Made by a program: the position numbers and the translations under genes
Shown here: positions 17,427 to 24,578 of the stretch, piece by piece
Layout: every line of letters starts with the position of its first letter
Numbering within the stretch: position 1 is the first letter of the stretch
The notes under the pieces: generated by a model
Databases searched by the model: none
What the model saw: the letters and a program-made list of their open reading frames with translations, nothing else
What the model was told of the DNA's origin: nothing
Origin: SABI01 sp964453215
GTDB lineage: Bacteria > Spirochaetota > Spirochaetia > Sphaerochaetales > Sphaerochaetaceae
Length of the DNA: 29,518 nucleotides
Assembly: GCA_964453215.1 (NCBI GenBank)
Contig: CAYVRR010000024.1
Span: 1 to 29,518, forward strand
Direction: 5' to 3'

Positions 17427-17478
17427 GTAGAATACTCCTAAAATTAATTCTTATCGGATAATATAATAAATATATATA

Positions 17479-19260
17479 TTATTTAGTGAGAGGTAAAGTA
17501 ACTTTCTCTAGCCACTCTCTCGCCCCTTGTGGAAGGTGATCTTTAAGTTCACTACACACCCACCCATGATACGCATTTAGCATATTTATTTCTTTCTCAT
17601 CTAAAAGGGATATATCTATGAGAGAGGGTTCAAATGGGCAAAGAGTGAGAACTTCAAAGGTGTAAAAGGGGCCAAATTGTGTAATTGCTTCTTCAAAGAC
17701 TGAAATCAGATTTTCAAGTCTAATCCCATACTCCCCTTTTCTATAAAGTCCTGGTTCATTACTTACTATCATTCCTGGAACTAAAGGAACTTTTATTGGT
17801 TTAGGGGAGATGTTTTGTGGTCCTTCATGTACATTAAGTCGATGTCCCACTCCGTGGCCTGTACCATGAGAATATAATAATCCAGCTTGCCACAAGAACT
17901 GACGAGCTAAAATGTCTACTTGGTATCCACAGGTTCCTTTAGGAAACCGGATTGCACTAAGAGCAAGGTTTCCTTTCAAAACCAGGGTATAATCTTGCTT
18001 CATTTTTTCACTAGGGGTTCCAAAACTAAGCGTGCGGGTCACATCTGTAGTTCCACTCACATACTGCCCACCTGTATCAAGGACTAATAAGGAATCTCCT
18101 TCTAAATTTGATGCACTCATCTTTGTAGCACTATAGTGCTCCATTGCACCATGGGGGCCAAACCCTGCAATAGGTGAAAATGAGGGAGAAAGATATTCAT
18201 CACTCTCTTGTCGGTATTCTTCTAACTTTTTTGCAATGGTAATTTCTGTAAAAACTTCCTCACTTTCAGCGACATGAGAAAGAAGTTTCACAAGGGCAAC
18301 TCCATCTAAAAGATGAGCCCGTCTCATCCCCTCTAGTTCTACCTCATTCTTTGCAGCTTTTAAAGTTGTCGAGATATTAATCCCCTCTACAATAGGGACT
18401 TTCCCATTTACTACTTCATATATGCTCATTGTGGTTTGCTCAGGACTAAGATAGAGCGATGAAGAATGGATGAGTATATTTAAGATAGCATTCATTGTTT
18501 CTTCATACTCAACTATTGTAATTTCTTTTGAAACTTCATGAAGTAGTGAATCACTAAAACGGCTTTTTTGTGTACATAATATAGCTTCATGTTGAGTAAT
18601 GATCATATAAGAGAAGAAAACTGGGGTATGGGGAAGGTCTGCTGCACGTAAATTTGTAATCCACGCAATGTCATCAAGGGTTGTGACAATAGTGCTATCA
18701 GCTCCTTTTTCTTTAAGAGAAGTACGAATCATCTCAATCTTTTTATTTCTCGAAATTCCAGCGATATGTTCACTCACTTCAACGATTGGTGAAGAGGGAG
18801 GTAAAGGACGATCTGTCCATATTGAATCGAAGTAATCATCAATTAATAATATCTCTATCTTTTGTGCCTCTATTGCTTTTTCTATAGAGCGAAAAGAAGC
18901 TACACTAATTGAGTGTTTATCAATTCCAAGAACCTTGATTGAGGAAGAATGTGTAGAGAGCCACTCAAATGGGTCTAATACCCCTTCTAGCCCCAATTTC
19001 TCTAATATTATAGGGGAGTTTTCAACTTCAACAGCTGCTTGAATATGGTAGCGTGAATCTACCCACAGGTGCACTTCTTCTTTGGTGAGAATAACAGTTC
19101 CAGCAGAACCAGTAAAACCTGTAATCCACTCTCGTGTTCTAAAACGGGGGGCAACATATTCGCATAAGTGTACATCGGTTCCACTTACATACAGTGCATC
19201 AATGTTCTTTTCCTTCATAAAAGTGTGTAGGGAATCTATTTTTTGTGCAATTGTACTCAT
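17479..19260 (-). CDS. Xaa-Pro aminopeptidase, long three-domain form (M24B)
   Basis: A cytoplasmic metallopeptidase that cleaves the N-terminal residue before proline. The 593-residue length and the N-terminal FTGSAGT / WVDSRYHIQA signature fit the long APP1-type form with two creatinase-like N-terminal domains (about 1-160 and 165-315) and a C-terminal pita-bread catalytic domain. The five metal ligands are visible: Asp395 (LDTGG), Asp406 (TTDVTR), His469 (GTGHGVGH), Glu502 (SNEPGLY) and Glu516 (RLEN). The ATG at 19260 overlaps the lgt stop codon as ATGA, giving translational coupling. The purine-rich 3' end of lgt takes the place of a Shine-Dalgarno sequence. No signal peptide is present. 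Confidence 0.94.
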   Translation of the reverse strand: MSTIAQKIDSLHTFMKEKNIDALYVSGTDVHLCEYVAPRFRTREWITGFTGSAGTVILTKEEVHLWVDSRYHIQAAVEVENSPIILEKLGLEGVLDPFEWLSTHSSSIKVLGIDKHSISVASFRSIEKAIEAQKIEILLIDDYFDSIWTDRPLPPSSPIVEVSEHIAGISRNKKIEMIRTSLKEKGADSTIVTTLDDIAWITNLRAADLPHTPVFFSYMIITQHEAILCTQKSRFSDSLLHEVSKEITIVEYEETMNAILNILIHSSSLYLSPEQTTMSIYEVVNGKVPIVEGINISTTLKAAKNEVELEGMRRAHLLDGVALVKLLSHVAESEEVFTEITIAKKLEEYRQESDEYLSPSFSPIAGFGPHGAMEHYSATKMSASNLEGDSLLVLDTGGQYVSGTTDVTRTLSFGTPSEKMKQDYTLVLKGNLALSAIRFPKGTCGYQVDILARQFLWQAGLLYSHGTGHGVGHRLNVHEGPQNISPKPIKVPLVPGMIVSNEPGLYRKGEYGIRLENLISVFEEAITQFGPFYTFEVLTLCPFEPSLIDISLLDEKEINMLNAYHGWVCSELKDHLPQGAREWLEKVTLPLTK

Positions 19261-20282
19261 TTTTTCTTTCTTTTTCCTTTTTTCTTTTTGATGTTTGCAT
19301 GCTCTTTAGAAATACGCTCTTGTTCCTTTATGTATAATTTCTTTGTGATAGGAAATAATGCTATTCCAGCTATTATCATGATGAGGGAAAGAATTTGTCC
19401 CATAGAAATGTTTAGTAATGATTGGAAAAATTCTATTGAAGAGCTCCCTTTTTCCCCTGTTATAATATATCCAAGATGAGAATCAGGTTGTCTTACATAC
19501 TCAATTGCAAAGCGGAATACCCCATATCCAATAAGGTACCATGCAACTGAAAAACCATGCCATTTCCTTCTTGGTTGAACGATGAAATACATGATGATAA
19601 ATAAGATAATTCCTTCAAATAATGCTTCATATAGCTGGCTGGGGTGACGAGGTAAACTAATGAGGTCTCCAACTTGATAACTCATTCCAATAGAATCTGC
19701 AAAATTACGTACCCACTCTATATTTGTTGAAAAACGGGGAGATGCTGGGAAAATCATTCCCCACGGGGCTGTGGTTATCCTCCCCCACAACTCTCCATTG
19801 ATAAAATTCCCAATCCTTCCTGCTGTATATCCCAAAGGGATAGCAGTTACTAAGATATCTCCAATATGAAAGAAAGAGAATTTGTATTGCTTGGAAAAAA
19901 GGAGGGCACCACACACAGCTCCAACTAATCCTCCATGGTAACTCATTCCAGGAAGGCCAACAAAAGAGCCATTTCTAAATGGCCAGAATATTAACCAAGG
20001 TTTGAGCCAATAGTATGCACTTCCTTCATACAATAGGGCAGAAAAGAGACGAGCTCCCAAAATAAGACCTGTTATGGTATATAAAAAGAGGGTGAGTGTG
20101 TCGTCATTGCTAATTGTTATTTTACCTCTATTCCTTTGACGAATAAATAATATGTATGTAATAGCAAATGCCACAATATACATCATTGAATACCATCTAA
20201 TAGGAAGAGAATTAATTACATAAGGAGAAATCCATGCTGGATAAGCTATATAGTTAATCATACCGGTTAAGTGTATTGCCAT
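19257..20282 (-). CDS. lgt: Prolipoprotein diacylglyceryl transferase
   Basis: Inner-membrane enzyme that transfers diacylglycerol from phosphatidylglycerol to the lipobox cysteine, the first step of lipoprotein maturation. It shows IRWYSMMYIV near the N-terminus, YHGGL with His116, and the family signature GRIGNFINGELWG with Arg156, Asn159 and Glu164, then RHPSQLYEALFEG. About seven hydrophobic helices are present. At 341 residues it is longer than E. coli Lgt (291), mainly because of a charged C-terminal tail ending in KKKKGKRKKK. ATG 20282 is used, but the internal Met8 (20261) also fits the family N-terminus. Neither has a clear Shine-Dalgarno sequence. It is the first gene of the unit with pepP and gpmI, and its product would process the lipoprotein at the left of the window. 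Confidence 0.95.
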   Translation of the reverse strand: MAIHLTGMINYIAYPAWISPYVINSLPIRWYSMMYIVAFAITYILFIRQRNRGKITISNDDTLTLFLYTITGLILGARLFSALLYEGSAYYWLKPWLIFWPFRNGSFVGLPGMSYHGGLVGAVCGALLFSKQYKFSFFHIGDILVTAIPLGYTAGRIGNFINGELWGRITTAPWGMIFPASPRFSTNIEWVRNFADSIGMSYQVGDLISLPRHPSQLYEALFEGIILFIIMYFIVQPRRKWHGFSVAWYLIGYGVFRFAIEYVRQPDSHLGYIITGEKGSSSIEFFQSLLNISMGQILSLIMIIAGIALFPITKKLYIKEQERISKEHANIKKKKGKRKKK

Positions 20283-20307
20283 AATTGATGCAGGTCAACT
20301 ATGTATG

Positions 20308-20336
20308 ATAATAGTAGCCGGTTAAATAGTTTTGAA
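20308..20336 (-). promoter_or_regulatory. Probable promoter of the lgt-pepP-gpmI operon
   Basis: On the minus strand TTCAAA (20331-20336, 4 of 6) and TATTAT (20308-20313, 5 of 6) are spaced by exactly 17 bases, 25 bases before ATG 20282. The site lies in the 67-base spacer shared with the divergent protease gene. A plus-strand TATACT (20338-20343) lies too close to the protease ATG to be a standard -10 box unless its mRNA is leaderless. Confidence 0.5.
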
Positions 20337-20349
20337 TTATACTAATAGT

Positions 20350-21786
20350 ATGAAAAAATTAAAAACATTAAGCATTATTCTTATTTTTATAGTAATGGCC
20401 ACTCAAACGATAGTTTCAAGTGGAGTTGATGAACAAATACTTCCTGCCCTTTTTGCACCAAGTAGTAACACAAGGGTAGCTAAAGAGGATGAAATCTCTA
20501 AAAATATGCAAAAACTTGAGTTGCTGTATCGATTAGTCGAAAGAGATTTCCTTTTTGATATAGATCACAAGATGGTCTATGAAGAGATGGCGAAGGGGTT
20601 ATTTGAAGGATTAGAAGATGAATACTCTGCATATATTGTTTCAAAAGAGAGTACTGATTTTAGTGAAGATACACTTGGAACATATGGGGGAATTGGAGCG
20701 TATATCTCTAAAAACTACTTAAATTACAGAGATTTCTCTGATCCTAAAACGTATATGATAAATATCACAAGTGTATTTCCAGGCTCTCCAGCTGAAAGTG
20801 CAGGGTTGATGTCAGGAGATCTTATTAGTCATATAGATGGGGAACCTGTTGATGATTTAGAAGCCGATCAATCCTCTAAAGCCCTTAAAGGACCTGCAGG
20901 AACAGTTGTTGTCCTTACTATTAAAAGGGGTGAGCTTAGTTTTGATGTAAAGGTAACTCGTAAGAATGTGCAAGTTCCAACAGTCTCAGCCTCTGCTTTA
21001 GATAATAATATAGGGTATGTTCAAATTACTCAATTTACAGAGTCAACTGCAAAACAAGTGCAAGAGAAGCTACAGGAGATCAATCTCAATTCACTCTCTT
21101 CTCTTATCATAGACTTAAGAAATAACCCTGGTGGAATTGTTGACAGCACACTGCGTATTGCTGATATGTTGTTAAGCGAAGGGAAAATTGTTCAAATTCA
21201 CTCTAAAGATGCCGCCAGAGATAAGGTCTATGTTGCTTCTGAAGCAATTTTAATCCCAAAAGAGATGCCTGTTGTATTGCTTGTTAACGGTGGAAGTGCT
21301 TCAAGTTCAGAAATTCTTGCAGGGGCTCTTAAAGACAATAAAAGAGCTACCTTAATTGGAACAACAACCTTTGGAAAAGGATTAATTCAAGTAGTTTCTC
21401 CTTTCTCAGATGGCTACTATACACTCACATGGAGTCAATACAAAACTCCTAATGGGAATGATATTCACAAAGTGGGGGTTCCTGTAGATATAGAGGTTAA
21501 AGGGATGAAGGTAGATGAAGAGAATATGGAAGTCTATCTCGAGTTTGTTAATAGTGGAGTAGCTGAAACTTTTGCAAAAGAGAATCCTCTTGGAACATTA
21601 GAAGATTATGAAACTTTCATTGAGCAATATATGCCAAAAGATTCTGTGTTAGATGAATTAGTCTATAGGATCGTGTTACGAAGAGAGTATTTAAGAGAGA
21701 TTCCTTATGAAGAGCGTCCTTTAGCTGATATTGATTTTGACCCAGTATTAAAACGAGCAGTAGAATATTTAAAATTAGGAAAATAG
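20350..21786 (+). CDS. C-terminal processing peptidase (S41 family)
   Basis: A periplasmic serine protease with a PDZ domain that trims or degrades proteins from their C-terminus. The start is ATG 20350 (478 residues). An in-frame TTG six codons upstream is not needed and gives no better signal. Residues 1-25 form a signal peptide or membrane anchor (KKLKTLSIILIFIVMATQ). The PDZ domain is at about 110-205 (GGIGAYISKN, SPAESAGLMSGDLI). The catalytic core follows: LIIDLRNNPGG, GSASSSEILAG with the serine within residues 316-320, and TFGKGLIQ with Lys343, the Ser/Lys dyad. The C-terminal 70 residues are charged. No Shine-Dalgarno sequence is seen. Its stop codon is immediately followed by the rsmE start. 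Confidence 0.93.
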   Translation: MKKLKTLSIILIFIVMATQTIVSSGVDEQILPALFAPSSNTRVAKEDEISKNMQKLELLYRLVERDFLFDIDHKMVYEEMAKGLFEGLEDEYSAYIVSKESTDFSEDTLGTYGGIGAYISKNYLNYRDFSDPKTYMINITSVFPGSPAESAGLMSGDLISHIDGEPVDDLEADQSSKALKGPAGTVVVLTIKRGELSFDVKVTRKNVQVPTVSASALDNNIGYVQITQFTESTAKQVQEKLQEINLNSLSSLIIDLRNNPGGIVDSTLRIADMLLSEGKIVQIHSKDAARDKVYVASEAILIPKEMPVVLLVNGGSASSSEILAGALKDNKRATLIGTTTFGKGLIQVVSPFSDGYYTLTWSQYKTPNGNDIHKVGVPVDIEVKGMKVDEENMEVYLEFVNSGVAETFAKENPLGTLEDYETFIEQYMPKDSVLDELVYRIVLRREYLREIPYEERPLADIDFDPVLKRAVEYLKLGK

Positions 21787-22578
21787 ATGCGCGTGTTTAT
21801 GCTCCCATCCCAATACAATGGGACCGACACAATTACATTAAGAGGGAAGGACTTTCACTATCTAGTGAATGTCCTTCGTCTTAAAGAAGGTTCACACGTA
21901 ACTTCACGTGATGCCAATGGTACATTTTATGAACTTACTATTTTTAAAATATCTCAAAACTCATTAGAGGCGTATTGTGTAAAAAAAGAGGACTCATATT
22001 CAAGTTCCACAGATACATTAAGTGCATACAGAGGCTATTTTCCAGAAATACACCTATTTCAAGGTCTTCCTAAAGGGAAGAAAATGGAAAACATTATAAG
22101 ACAATGTACAGAAATTGGAATTACTTCTATCACTCCACTTATCTCTACTTTTTGCGTAGCAGATATTTCTAAAAAAGAGGAGATGAAGATTCAACGGTAT
22201 CAGAGTATTGTAAAAGAGGCACTACAACAAAGTAGTTCCCCAGTAATGACAAAGATAAACCCTTCAGTTGATATAAAGCATGTGATGAAAAAGATCTCTT
22301 TTCCTCACCGTCTCCTTATACTTCACCAAATCCCTGAACAAAAACAACCCTCCTTTTTTTCAATCATAAAAAATTTGATTGTAGAAGACGAAAAGGCTCC
22401 AATCTATGTTGCAATAGGTCCTGAAGGGGGTTTTAGTGATGAAGAAGTAGGCTCTTTAATCGAGGATGGGGCAAAACAAGTATTTTTACACACAAATATC
22501 TTACGAACAGAAACAGCAGCAATAGTTTCTGTTTCAATTCTTCAACAATTTATTATTGACCTATTGAGTCATAACTGA
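21787..22578 (+). CDS. rsmE: 16S rRNA m3U1498 methyltransferase
   Basis: SPOUT-class methyltransferase that makes 3-methyluridine at position 1498 of 16S rRNA. Its 263 residues show the N-terminal PUA-like domain (FHYLVNVLRLKEGS, then DANG) and the knotted catalytic part with QGLPKGKKMENIIRQCTEIG, the cofactor loop IGPEGGFSDEEV and the C-terminal LRTETAAIVSV. The start abuts the protease stop codon (TAG then ATG), and AGGA lies 6 bases upstream inside the protease gene, so the two genes are coupled. The 71 bases after it hold no recognisable signal other than the ribosome-binding site of the next gene. Confidence 0.95.
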   Translation: MRVFMLPSQYNGTDTITLRGKDFHYLVNVLRLKEGSHVTSRDANGTFYELTIFKISQNSLEAYCVKKEDSYSSSTDTLSAYRGYFPEIHLFQGLPKGKKMENIIRQCTEIGITSITPLISTFCVADISKKEEMKIQRYQSIVKEALQQSSSPVMTKINPSVDIKHVMKKISFPHRLLILHQIPEQKQPSFFSIIKNLIVEDEKAPIYVAIGPEGGFSDEEVGSLIEDGAKQVFLHTNILRTETAAIVSVSILQQFIIDLLSHN

Positions 22579-22649
22579 GACATTACGCCACTATCTGTTT
22601 TAGATTATCATAGACATAACTTTACACTTTCAACCATCAGGAGTTAGTC

Positions 22650-23819
22650 ATGGCTATGTATCTGTTCACAAAAGATCTACGTTTAAGGGCTACTATAAAT
22701 AAAACCTTGTTAAAAGGATGCATAAGCACAACAGAAAAAAATCTGATAGAAAAAAGAAAAGAAAAGATTCTAAGAGATCCTCATCCTGTCTTAATCATAG
22801 ATGAAGGGTTTATGGATGGTGGTGTTCTTCCTTTCTTAGAATATCTTATTTCAACTAATATTCCAGGTCCAAAGATTCTCATACCTAAACAAAAGCAATC
22901 CTTTAGCTCATCTGTAAGTGAGGGGGGCATTGCAATTTTATATCGTCCTTTCACGATAGAAGAACTTCTTACCTGTGCAATACGTGTAAGCTCTATAGCT
23001 GCTGTAGAGGAACACATTGATGATGAGATGAAAGAAAAGTTAGGAATAATTACTAGAGCAAAAACTACTGCTTCTTTAGTTGGGAATTCTCAAGAGATAA
23101 GGAAAGTGAGGGATATCATTAATCATATAGCGCCCCATTTTAGCACACTACATATCAATGGAGAGAGTGGAACAGGGAAAGAGGTTGTAGCCCAATTGGT
23201 AAAAGAGCATGCGTTAAAAGGGGGTCCTTTTGAAGTAGTAAATTGCTCAAACATACCACCAACTCTTGCAGATGCATATCTTTTTGGTGCTAAGAAGGGG
23301 GCATATACAGATTCTATACAAGATCAAAAAGGGTGTATTAAACGATCTCATGGAGGAATTCTTTTTTTAGATGAGATTGAAGATTTAAGTATTTACATAC
23401 AAGGGAAACTTCTTCGCCTCCTTGAAACAAAACAATTCACTCAATTAGGAAGTGATGATACAGAGATAAGTGATTTTAAATTAATTAGTGCAAGCAATGT
23501 TGATTTAAAACGCCTTGTTGCAGAAAAAAGACTTCGCTTTGACCTATATAATAGAATCAATAAAATTGTTATCACTCTTCCTCCTCTCAGGGAAAGAAAA
23601 GAAGATATTCCCCTCTTAATTGATTACTACATGAATAAACACAATGATGAGAGAACGATAGAGCATTCTACATTAGAAGCAATCTTGAGATATGATTGGC
23701 CAGGAAATGTAAGAGAGCTCTTTAACACATTAGATCAACTGAGACTCTTTAATCTTCATACTAAAGAATTAACTAGCTCAAAGATATTAGTCGATTCAAT
23801 ATTTCAGATAGTTTCATAA
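22650..23819 (+). CDS. Sigma-54 activator-like AAA+ protein with degenerate receiver and no DNA-binding domain
   Basis: The family couples ATP hydrolysis to opening of sigma-54 promoters. Residues about 1-120 look like a degenerate receiver: Asp51 in VLIIDEG sits where a phosphoacceptor could be and LYRPF (98-101) replaces the usual K-P, but the early acidic pair is not evident. The AAA+ domain (about 142-365) has Walker A GESGTGKE (171-178), Walker B GGILFLDEIEDL (235-246), and LRFDLYNRIN with PPLRERKEDI carrying the arginine residues. The sigma-contacting GAFTGA loop is GAYTDS (217-222). The chain ends at 389, just after WPGNVREL, with only about 30 residues and no Fis-type helix-turn-helix. 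AGGAG lies about 7 bases before the ATG. It may act from solution, or may have a non-sigma-54 role. Confidence 0.85.
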   Translation: MAMYLFTKDLRLRATINKTLLKGCISTTEKNLIEKRKEKILRDPHPVLIIDEGFMDGGVLPFLEYLISTNIPGPKILIPKQKQSFSSSVSEGGIAILYRPFTIEELLTCAIRVSSIAAVEEHIDDEMKEKLGIITRAKTTASLVGNSQEIRKVRDIINHIAPHFSTLHINGESGTGKEVVAQLVKEHALKGGPFEVVNCSNIPPTLADAYLFGAKKGAYTDSIQDQKGCIKRSHGGILFLDEIEDLSIYIQGKLLRLLETKQFTQLGSDDTEISDFKLISASNVDLKRLVAEKRLRFDLYNRINKIVITLPPLRERKEDIPLLIDYYMNKHNDERTIEHSTLEAILRYDWPGNVRELFNTLDQLRLFNLHTKELTSSKILVDSIFQIVS

Positions 23820-23888
23820 GAAACACAGATTTATATGCAAAGATAGGGATATATCATGCTAATTATATCTATATTCAATTTTCACTTG

Positions 23889-23917
23889 TTGACAAAATAT
23901 TCAATTATTAGTATGTT
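23889..23917 (+). promoter_or_regulatory. Promoter of the TetR gene
   Basis: A consensus -35 TTGACA (23889-23894) and TATGTT (23912-23917) are separated by 17 bases. The -10 box is the left arm of the operator palindrome, so binding of a repressor there would block RNA polymerase. The ATG follows at 23945, with AAAGGA about 6 bases before it. The rest of the 125-base spacer after the AAA+ gene shows no clear terminator. Confidence 0.8.
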
Positions 23918-23933
23918 AGTGACCGTTAACATA
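23912..23933. promoter_or_regulatory. TetR operator 1 (autoregulation)
   Basis: TATGTTA and TAACATA form perfect 7-base inverted arms around an 8-base centre. The inner 16 bases, GTTAGTGACCGTTAAC (23915-23930), match operator 2 upstream of the exporter at 14 of 16 positions. It overlaps the -10 box of the TetR promoter. Confidence 0.75.
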
Positions 23934-23944
23934 CAAAGGATAAT

Positions 23945-24529
23945 ATGAAAGAATATAGTGAAAAACAACAGCACATCATCTCAAGTTCAATGCACCTTAT
24001 TGTAGATAAAGGAATGAGTAATTTAACAATAAGAAATATTGCAAAAGAAATAGGGGTTACTGAGCCAGCTATATATCGCCATTTTGAGTCTAAACATGCA
24101 ATTCTCATAGCCCTCATCGATACTCTACAAGCAGCTATTGTTCCCCACTTCTCTTTGATACGGAAAGGAATTGAATCAAACAAATCTACCTTTATCCCGT
24201 TTCTTACTGCCCTTTTCACCACTATAGAAAACAATCCATCCTATGCCCTTTTTGTCTTTAGTGAAGAGGCTTTCCATAGTGATCCCGAGTTACGCCCCCA
24301 TCTATGTAATCTTCTCTCCAAAATTCTCTCATCAATTGAGACTGAGTTTACTCTATTAGAACACTCATCAGATTGGAAGAAGAACATATCTATTAAAGAT
24401 GGGGCAATTATTATGTTAAGTATTATCCGTTTTACTATAACCAGATGGCACCTTTCTCATGGTACAACTAATCTCATTGACCAAATCGATCCATTAAACA
24501 ATTTATTACACACTCTCTTTTTCGAGTGA
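23945..24529 (+). CDS. TetR-family transcriptional repressor
   Basis: A 194-residue regulator. The N-terminal helix-turn-helix (about residues 9-55) has the standard pattern: ISSSMHLIVDKG, LTIRNIAKEIGVTEPAIYRHF, then ESKHAILIALI. The C-terminal 130 residues form the variable helical ligand and dimer domain and do not reveal the ligand. The gene lies directly upstream of the exporter operon (49-base gap) on the same strand. Its own promoter and the exporter leader share a palindrome, so it most likely represses both and is released by a compound or lipid handled by the exporter. The first part is from sequence; the ligand idea is inference. Confidence 0.93.
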   Translation: MKEYSEKQQHIISSSMHLIVDKGMSNLTIRNIAKEIGVTEPAIYRHFESKHAILIALIDTLQAAIVPHFSLIRKGIESNKSTFIPFLTALFTTIENNPSYALFVFSEEAFHSDPELRPHLCNLLSKILSSIETEFTLLEHSSDWKKNISIKDGAIIMLSIIRFTITRWHLSHGTTNLIDQIDPLNNLLHTLFFE

Positions 24530-24550
24530 ACTATATTTTTTATACAACTA

Positions 24551-24568
24551 GTTAGTTAACGTTAACTA
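24551..24568. promoter_or_regulatory. TetR operator 2 in the exporter leader
   Basis: TAGTTAACGTTAACTA (24553-24568) is a perfect 16-base palindrome. Read as GTTAGTTAACGTTAAC (24551-24566) it matches operator 1 at 14 of 16 bases. It ends a few bases before the GGAGGA ribosome-binding site of the exporter gene. A -10-like TATACA (24541-24546) lies just upstream with only a poor -35, so the operator would cover the transcription start of a weak promoter or block readthrough from tetR. Confidence 0.75.
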
Positions 24569-24578
24569 TAGGAGGAAC

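Noticed and set aside
20332..20349. TTG start extending the S41 protease by six codons
   Set aside because: ATG at 20350 gives a proper KK-plus-hydrophobic signal sequence. The extension adds polar residues ahead of it and has no ribosome-binding site.
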